From the NCBI GenBank assembly GCA_964353405.1, contig CAYGWJ010000042.1, positions 1-11,507 of the forward strand: 11,507 bases of DNA, written 5' to 3'. The notes under the pieces were generated by a model. It was given only the letters and a program-made list of their open reading frames with translations. It did not search any database and was not told the origin of the DNA. Position 1 is the stretch's first letter; every line of letters starts with the position of its first letter. The stretch is from JBGLNJ01 sp964353405. GTDB taxonomy: Bacteria; Chloroflexota; Anaerolineae; Fen-1058. This document shows, piece by piece, positions 7,417-11,507 of the stretch. A program made the translations under genes and the position numbers.

Positions 7417-7446
7417 TGCAAGCGTTGATTTTCATCGTTGCACTAA
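7413..7446 (+). terminator. Hairpin overlapping the acyltransferase stop codon
   Basis: TTAGTGCAA (7413-7421) pairs perfectly with TTGCACTAA (7438-7446). The inner bases CG-TGA and TCA-CG extend the stem to about 14 pairs, with one bulged G and one T-T mismatch around a TTT loop. The stop codon TAG (7414-7416) lies inside the left arm. No T-tract follows (next bases GTCCAG), so this is not a classical intrinsic terminator. It could instead protect the 3' end of the mRNA or attenuate expression of the downstream gene. Confidence 0.5.
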
Positions 7447-7521
7447 GTCCAGATATTGCCAATTGGCTTAGGTCCCGATCCCTTGGGGCGACGAAACTGC
7501 ATCTTTTGGAGATAGAGTATC

Positions 7522-8532
7522 GTGAGTATAACCGTAGTGGATATTTTGCCAGAAGAAAATTGGCGCCAATTTGTAGGGGAACACCCCCAGAGTAACATTT
7601 TCCATACTCGCGAGATGTTTCAGGTGTTCGCGCGAGTTCAGGGATATCAACCGACCTTGTGGGCTGCCGTTGATGGCCACAACTTCCCATTGGCCCTCCT
7701 GCTGCCGGTACAGGTTACGCTCATGGATGGTCTGTTGCGCCAGCTCACCACTCGTGCTGTAGCCTACGGCAGTGTCTTGAGCATCCCCGGCCATGAGGGC
7801 AAAGAAGCGTTGGCAATGTTGCTGCGGACTTATCAAGGAGAGACAAAGAGAGGCGCTCTATTTACCGAGTTGCGCAATCTTGCCGACTTGAGTGATATAC
7901 AACCAGTGCTGAATGAGTGCGGCTTTGCTTACGAGAAACACTTGAACTTTTCGATTGACCTGAACCAGCCCGAAGAAATGATTTGGCGCAAGATCAGCAA
8001 GAGCGGTCAGCAGAGTGTGCGTACGTCGCGCAACAAAGGCACAATCATCGAAGAGGCAACCGACCAGCAACAGGTAGACATTGCCTACCAACTGCTGCAA
8101 AAGGTATACTCTCGCGCTCAAGTTCCCTTGGCGAGTCTCAGTCTATTCAAAGCGGCTTTCGATCTACTCACCCCGCGGGGAATGTTCAAGATATTTTTGG
8201 CTCGCGCGAATGGCGATTATATCGGCGCCTGTCTACTTTTGATGCATAAAGGGAGGATCATTGACTGGTACGCCGGCACTGATCGTTCCTTCTCTTCCTA
8301 TTCTCCCATGGAATTGCTCATCTGGCACACTTTACAGTGGGGCAGGGAACACAGTTTTTCGATATTTGACTTTGGCGGTGCCGGCAAGCCAGATGAGGAT
8401 TATGGCCCACGCAAGTTCAAGGCCAAATTCGGTGGTGAGCTAGTCGAGTTCGGGCGTAATGTCTACGTTCATTCCAGACTGCGCCTCCAGCTCAGCCAGG
8501 TCGGGTATCGGCTCTATCGCCGGTTCTTATAG
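7522..8532 (+). CDS. FemAB-like / GNAT_6 acyltransferase
   Basis: Member of the FemAB-related GNAT superfamily, whose members move aminoacyl or acyl groups onto peptidoglycan or glycan precursors; relatives recur in exopolysaccharide gene clusters. The 336-residue length fits the family. The N-terminal half contains WRQFVGEHPQSNIFHTREM (14-32) and LWAAVDGHNFPLALLLPV, the usual first GNAT-like domain. The second domain includes MIWRKISKSGQQSVRTSRNKG (153-173), the basic segment seen before the acetyltransferase core, FLARANGDYIGACLLLMHKGRIIDWYAGTDR (225-255), and the closing IFDFGGAGKPDEDYGPRKFKAKFGG (281-305), typical of the family. The start is GTG 7522 with GGAG at 7508-7511, 10 nt upstream. 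No membrane segment is seen. The transferred group and acceptor are unknown. It follows the beta-helix acyltransferase by 105 nt, so both may modify the same glycan. Confidence 0.82.
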   Translation: MSITVVDILPEENWRQFVGEHPQSNIFHTREMFQVFARVQGYQPTLWAAVDGHNFPLALLLPVQVTLMDGLLRQLTTRAVAYGSVLSIPGHEGKEALAMLLRTYQGETKRGALFTELRNLADLSDIQPVLNECGFAYEKHLNFSIDLNQPEEMIWRKISKSGQQSVRTSRNKGTIIEEATDQQQVDIAYQLLQKVYSRAQVPLASLSLFKAAFDLLTPRGMFKIFLARANGDYIGACLLLMHKGRIIDWYAGTDRSFSSYSPMELLIWHTLQWGREHSFSIFDFGGAGKPDEDYGPRKFKAKFGGELVEFGRNVYVHSRLRLQLSQVGYRLYRRFL

Positions 8533-8637
8533 TCCTTAATATCTCTTGGGCGCTCTGTCCAAAGGCTCACACCTTACCTTTCCCAATTTGACCTGGATCG
8601 CATCATTGTGCTCGTTAGCAGCTTTAGCGCGCCAGCG

Positions 8638-8663
8638 TGATCATCACAATTCAAGTTTGATCA
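8638..8663. promoter_or_regulatory. Paired TGATCA palindromes, possible operator
   Basis: Two copies of the palindrome TGATCA (8638-8643 and 8658-8663) are spaced 20 bp centre to centre, close to two helical turns, 26 nt before the oxidoreductase start. Such spacing suits a dimeric regulator, but 6-bp palindromes are frequent and no clear promoter elements were found in this 156-nt spacer. Confidence 0.2.
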
Positions 8664-8688
8664 CTCTTGCACCTTCAGGAGAATTACC

Positions 8689-9675
8689 ATGAATATGATA
8701 CGAGTAGGTGTCATTGGCACAGGCGTAATGGGCGAGCGACACTGCCGTGTTTGTGCGAACCTGCCTGGCGTCGAACTGGTTGGCGTAGCCGATCTGAACG
8801 AGGAACGTGGACGCCAGGTCGCAGAGCGGTACGAAACCGCTTACTTTTCCGATTACAAGGCCTTGCTTCCCCAACTGGACGCTGCCATCATCGCCGCGTC
8901 TACGCCAGCGCACTTTACTCTGGCGGTCGAGTGTCTGGAGGGGGGGCTGCATGTCATGGTGGAAAAGCCTATCGCCGAGACCGTCCAACAGGCCCAGCAA
9001 TTGATCCAAATAGCGGACAACCAAAGGGTGGTGCTGCAGGTCGGTCTCATCGAGCGTTTCAATCCAGCTTTCATCGAACTCAAGCACGTCACTGAAGGGA
9101 TGCGCCTCATCGGCATCAACGTGCGCAGGCTCAGCTCCTTTGACACCAGCAACACCGACGTCGATGTCATTCGGGACCTGATGATCCATGATCTCGATCT
9201 GGTCGTGAATGCAGTTGGCCTGGATATCGAAGGGATCAGTGCCTCAGGGCGTTCTATTCACACTCATGCCATAGATTACGCCACGGCTACTCTCTCTTTT
9301 AGAGATGGTCCCACTGCCACCTTGACTGCCTCACGGGTCACAGAACAAAAAGTCCGAGCCGTTGAAGTCACGGCAGTGGGCGCCTACATCGAAGCTGATT
9401 TGCTCAACAAGTCGGTGCTCATTCACCGCCGGACTTTTCCTCAATATCTTGATAACCATTCGACCACCAAATATCGTCAGGAGAGTCTGATTGAACGCAT
9501 TTACGTCCCGATGTCCGAGCCTCTGATGCTGGAACTGCGTCACTTTGTGGACTGTGTGCGCAACCAGTGTCCCACTCAAGTGCCAGGCAGTGACGGTCTT
9601 CGTGCGCTTCAACTGGCAGAGCGCGTCACTGGCGAGATCGTCCGTCAGATGAATGTGGGCCAGCAAAATAGATAG
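8689..9675 (+). CDS. Gfo/Idh/MocA family sugar(-nucleotide) dehydrogenase
   Basis: NAD(P)-dependent oxidoreductase, probably acting on a sugar or UDP-sugar in the cytosol. The 328-residue protein has the N-terminal Rossmann motif VGVIGTGVMGERHC (6-19), an acidic residue after the second strand (VGVADLNEER), and VMVEKPIAET (89-98) with the family's EKP signature (Glu92-Lys93-Pro94). The C-terminal domain has IRDLMIHDLDLV (161-172), where His167 and Asp168 occupy the catalytic His position; this wording is common in UDP-N-acetylglucosamine 3-dehydrogenase-like members (WbpB/GnnA group). ATG 8689 has AGGAG at 8677-8681, 7 nt upstream. As the last gene of the glycan locus it may supply a 3-keto or amino-sugar precursor, but the partner aminotransferase is not in the window. 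Family certain; substrate inferred. Confidence 0.88.
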   Translation: MNMIRVGVIGTGVMGERHCRVCANLPGVELVGVADLNEERGRQVAERYETAYFSDYKALLPQLDAAIIAASTPAHFTLAVECLEGGLHVMVEKPIAETVQQAQQLIQIADNQRVVLQVGLIERFNPAFIELKHVTEGMRLIGINVRRLSSFDTSNTDVDVIRDLMIHDLDLVVNAVGLDIEGISASGRSIHTHAIDYATATLSFRDGPTATLTASRVTEQKVRAVEVTAVGAYIEADLLNKSVLIHRRTFPQYLDNHSTTKYRQESLIERIYVPMSEPLMLELRHFVDCVRNQCPTQVPGSDGLRALQLAERVTGEIVRQMNVGQQNR

Positions 9676-9680
9676 TCTCA

Positions 9681-9790
9681 TCACAATTCCGCGCCACCCA
9701 CATCCCACACACCAGTCAGTTCACCAACGCGATCAACTCATCCACTTCATTCGGAGCCTCGCGCCATCCTCACGCTCGTTACCCATCACA
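9681..9790 (+). terminator. C-rich, G-poor tract, candidate Rho-loading region
   Basis: By hand count about 49 C and 13 G occur in these 110 nt, starting five bases after the stop codon of the last glycan gene. A cytosine-over-guanine bubble of this length in untranslated RNA is the known character of Rho utilisation sites. The reading as Rho-dependent termination is inference; there is no intrinsic terminator directly after the gene. Confidence 0.4.
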
Positions 9791-9793
9791 GCG

Positions 9794-9812
9794 CAAAGAT
9801 ATTGAATCTTTG
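9794..9812. terminator. 7-bp hairpin
   Basis: CAAAGAT (9794-9800) and ATCTTTG (9806-9812) form a perfect 7-bp stem with a 5-nt loop just after the C-rich tract. There is no T-tract after it. It could be a pause site or an RNA 3'-end structure for the upstream operon. Confidence 0.3.
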
Positions 9813-9910
9813 TCAGATTGTCTAGCCCACTTCGCCCGTTGGCATCCCTCTACCCCGAATTCTTCACCATCAGCAAATGCAGCACCACTGGCGCACAATT
9901 CGCGGCTCAG

Positions 9911-9956
9911 GCACAACACGCAATACGAAACAGATGCCCCGCATTGCGTGTTGCGC
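9911..9956. terminator. Long imperfect palindrome, possible bidirectional terminator
   Basis: The 17-nt arm at 9911-9927 and its partner at 9940-9956 are complementary at 15 of 17 positions (core CAACACGCAAT with ATTGCGTGTTG), with a 12-nt loop. Its place between converging operons suits a terminator working for both strands, although neither side has a T-tract. It may equally be a member of a dispersed repeat family. Confidence 0.5.
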
Positions 9957-10022
9957 AGGCGATGATCCGACGGGTTTGAAATACACGATCCCCGCGCGCG
10001 CAAGTCACACCAAAAGATTTTA

Positions 10023-10063
10023 CCGCAAAGACGCAGGGCGTGTAGAACTCTGCGTCTCTGCGG
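10023..10063. repeat. Palindromic dispersed-repeat-like element
   Basis: CCGCAAAGACGCAGGG (10023-10038) faces CTCTGCGTCTCTGCGG (10048-10063) across a 9-nt loop, complementary at 14 of 16 positions, one of the others being a G-T wobble. I remember near-identical palindromes (arms like CCGCAGAGACGCAGAG) as abundant intergenic repeats in Chloroflexota and other environmental genomes. Only this copy lies in the window. It sits 8 nt past the end of the DUF35 gene and could also stabilise or end that transcript. Confidence 0.5.
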
Positions 10064-10071
10064 CGAGAAGC

Positions 10072-10626
10072 TCACTCGGATTCAGCCGGGACAAAATACA
10101 CGTCGGTCGGTTGGAACTTGCTATTGCGCAGATACTTGGCCTTGACCTTCATGCCAATCCAATCGAGGCTGGCCCGGGCGGGATCAACGCCGATCAAGCG
10201 GCTGAGGAAGAGCGTGTTCGCTCCTTCGAACTCGACCAGGATCAGCACGTAGGGGCATTGCGGCAGGAACGCTTCCGAGCCAAAGTGGCAGACCGTGAAC
10301 GCGTGAATCGTGCCTTCATCGGGCAAGCGCACCCACTTGGTTTCCTCGCCGGTGAACATGTCGTGCCCGCGCGGATTGGCGTACGTGTAACCCGTGTCAG
10401 GCTCGCGGCTGCCCAGGAAAACTTTGTTTGCCAGCCCGGCAAAGAACGGGCTGTCCTGCCCGTAGCTGTGCAGGTAGTTGACCTGATACGGGGACTTGAC
10501 CAGTATCGGCGACATCTTTTTGAGGAACGCCAGCGCTTCCTCGTCCAGTTGCTTGGGGAAGGGAACATTGTAGAGAATCGTTCCCTCCAGTGTCTCTTCG
10601 ACCTTGGTTTCGTTTTCGTTAGCCAT
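10072..10626 (-). CDS. DUF35 OB-fold protein lacking zinc-ribbon cysteines
   Basis: Acyl-CoA-binding OB-fold partner protein of thiolases (DUF35 family). In archaea a DUF35 protein bridges thiolase and HMG-CoA synthase and passes acetoacetyl-CoA between them; an equivalent role here is inferred from the adjacent thiolase gene. The 184-residue protein starts with a helical region (about 25-60), then a segment equivalent to the rubredoxin-like zinc ribbon (about 67-99: KVFLGSREPDTGYTYANPRG and onward) and an OB fold (about 103-180: DEGTIHAFTVCHFG, YVLILVEFEGANTLFLSRLIG, GMKVKAKY). The usual two Cys-x2-Cys pairs are absent; the only cysteines, 113 and 124, lie in the OB fold. ATG 10626 has a strong AGGAGG (complement of 10633-10638) at 6 nt, overlapping the thiolase stop codon, so translation is probably coupled. 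Confidence 0.82.
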   Translation of the reverse strand: MANENETKVEETLEGTILYNVPFPKQLDEEALAFLKKMSPILVKSPYQVNYLHSYGQDSPFFAGLANKVFLGSREPDTGYTYANPRGHDMFTGEETKWVRLPDEGTIHAFTVCHFGSEAFLPQCPYVLILVEFEGANTLFLSRLIGVDPARASLDWIGMKVKAKYLRNSKFQPTDVYFVPAESE

Positions 10627-10636
10627 TACAGTCCTC

Positions 10637-11507
10637 CTATCCTTCCCGCTCCAAGATGCTGACCGTCACGTACGTCCCGGTTCCGGCGTGGCTGTGAATC
10701 GCGCCGCGCCTGGCATTCTTGATTTGCAGCACAGGGCTCTTGAAATGCCTGTCAATCGTCCCCTGCAATTGCCAGATGGCAAACACGCCCTGCATCAAGC
10801 CCGTCGCGCCGACGGGATGCCCGCACGCGATCAATCCGCCCGAAGGATTGACCGGGCAAATCGGTTTCTCTGGCAGGTTCAAGCCATAGTCAACGCCCGG
10901 CATAAAGGCTTTGCCCGACGCGGCGAACGGTCCGCCTTCGCCATAGCGGCACAGGCCCATGTCCTCGTACGTCTGAATCTCGGACGAGGTGTACGCGTCG
11001 TGCAGTTCGACAAAGTCAATCTCGTGCAGCGGGTCGCTGATCTTGGCCATCTTGTAGGCTTCCCTGCCCGCCATGCGCCCGGCGCGGAACGAGTGAACGC
11101 CCGGATAGCGAAAGCCCTTGTCCCACAGTTGCTTGTAATACGCTTTGGTCTCGTCGCTGCCGGCTTCGTGCGGCAGCGCGTTGTAGCGCATAAAATCGTC
11201 ATACGATTGGTGAGGCCGGTCGGCCATGCGCATGGCGTCCGTGCCGCGCCCGATGCCCGTCACCCTGACGAGCGGGCGCGCCACCTTCGCGCCGGCCTGC
11301 TCCAATTTCCTCAAGCCTTCTTCGCTGGCAAGGATGGTCACCGCCGCACCATCACTCATCACGCAGATATCGAGCCGCGTCAACGGCCAGGCGACCATCG
11401 GCGAGTTGCGCACATCTTGAATCGAGATGCGCTGGCTCTTTTGCGCATAAGTATTATAGGATGCGTTGTTATAGTTCTTGACGCTCACGTGCGCCATCTG
11501 CTCGACG
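10637..11507 (-). CDS. SCP2-type thiolase / acetyl-CoA acetyltransferase, 5'-truncated by window edge
   Basis: C-terminal part of a thiolase-like acyl-CoA C-acetyltransferase of the SCP2/archaeal type; the reading frame stays open to the right edge (residues V-E-Q precede the first internal Met), so the N-terminal domain with the nucleophilic cysteine is not in view. About 289 residues are visible. Numbering from the internal Met at 11497: VSVKNYNNASYNTYAQ (4-19); SDGAAVTILAS (48-58); FVELHDAYTSSEIQTYEDMG (162-181), where His-Asp-Ala-Tyr replaces the Asn-Glu-Ala-Phe of classical thiolases, as in SCP2 enzymes; NPSGGLIACGHPVGATG (217-233) with catalytic His227; and HAGTGTYVTVSIL (270-282), which lacks the second cysteine of classical thiolases. 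Followed by a DUF35 gene in the same operon. Likely substrates are acetyl- or acyl-CoA. It appears unrelated to the glycan locus. Confidence 0.88.
   Translation of the reverse strand, partial: VEQMAHVSVKNYNNASYNTYAQKSQRISIQDVRNSPMVAWPLTRLDICVMSDGAAVTILASEEGLRKLEQAGAKVARPLVRVTGIGRGTDAMRMADRPHQSYDDFMRYNALPHEAGSDETKAYYKQLWDKGFRYPGVHSFRAGRMAGREAYKMAKISDPLHEIDFVELHDAYTSSEIQTYEDMGLCRYGEGGPFAASGKAFMPGVDYGLNLPEKPICPVNPSGGLIACGHPVGATGLMQGVFAIWQLQGTIDRHFKSPVLQIKNARRGAIHSHAGTGTYVTVSILEREG

Larger units (their letters stand above)
9676..10071. other. 396-nt gene-free spacer between converging operons
   Basis: The + strand glycan locus and the minus-strand thiolase operon end toward each other here. No supported gene is present: a + strand open frame from 9877 runs into the antisense of the DUF35 gene and has no family features. 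From left to right the spacer holds a C-rich, G-poor tract, a 7-bp hairpin and two long imperfect palindromes, each listed separately. Confidence 0.75.

Noticed and set aside
7458..7467. Perfect 10-bp palindrome GCCAATTGGC before the FemAB-like gene
   Set aside because: About ten such palindromes are expected by chance in 11.5 kb, and nothing else marks it as an operator.
8641..9689. Direct repeat TCATCACAATTC at 8641-8652 and 9678-9689 flanking the oxidoreductase gene
   Set aside because: A 12-bp match is expected a few times by chance in a window this size, there is no transposase or terminal inverted repeat, and the gene fits its context.
9877..10662. Plus-strand open frame of 261 codons
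   Set aside because: Most of it is the antisense of the DUF35 gene, which has clear family features, a strong Shine-Dalgarno and a thiolase partner.
10637..11497. Treating the thiolase as a complete short protein starting at 11497
   Set aside because: The frame continues upstream to the window edge and the visible part lacks the N-terminal thiolase domain, so it is cut by the edge and not a short gene.

Overview
The window reads as a bacterial chromosomal or metagenomic segment, most likely from Chloroflexota (Anaerolineae-like). This is inference, and no marker gene is present. The hints are an FLPLVLQ tract after the membrane anchor of the protein at 2700-3833 (I remember this motif from Chloroflexota surface proteins), a deacetylase-like protein ending in a TGDIDALTLWDY tail that I associate with the same phylum, a thiolase/DUF35 pair, and intergenic palindromes of a type common in environmental genomes. 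No tRNA, rRNA, CRISPR array, transposase or phage gene was seen.

Positions 175-9675 form an exopolysaccharide or surface-glycan locus, almost entirely on the + strand. In order it holds: a GT4-like glycosyltransferase; an AlgD-type GDP-mannose 6-dehydrogenase with all key motifs; a minus-strand gene for a membrane-anchored, probably extracytoplasmic protein of unknown function; a second GT4 glycosyltransferase; a NodB-like polysaccharide deacetylase homologue of unusual layout; about 450 bp with no convincing gene; a left-handed beta-helix acyltransferase; a FemAB/GNAT-type acyltransferase; and a Gfo/Idh/MocA sugar-nucleotide oxidoreductase. Together they suggest a glycan containing mannuronic acid (from GDP-mannose) and perhaps an oxidised or amino sugar, assembled by GT4 enzymes and decorated or trimmed by acyl transfer and deacetylation. 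No flippase, polymerase, chain-length regulator or initiating transferase is visible, so the locus probably continues to the left.

Positions 9676-10071 are a gene-free spacer between converging transcription units. It holds a C-rich, G-poor stretch just after the last glycan gene (candidate Rho-loading region), a small hairpin and two strong imperfect palindromes, one resembling a dispersed repeat.

Positions 10072-11507 are an unrelated minus-strand operon: the 3' part of an SCP2-type thiolase running off the right edge, then a DUF35 OB-fold protein whose zinc-ribbon cysteines are missing. The Shine-Dalgarno of the second gene overlaps the stop of the first, suggesting translational coupling.

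Several starts were set by ribosome-binding sites. The two glycosyltransferases start at 175 and 3935, the minus-strand gene at 3833 and the dehydrogenase at a TTG at 1316. The deacetylase start at 5113 rests on context only.
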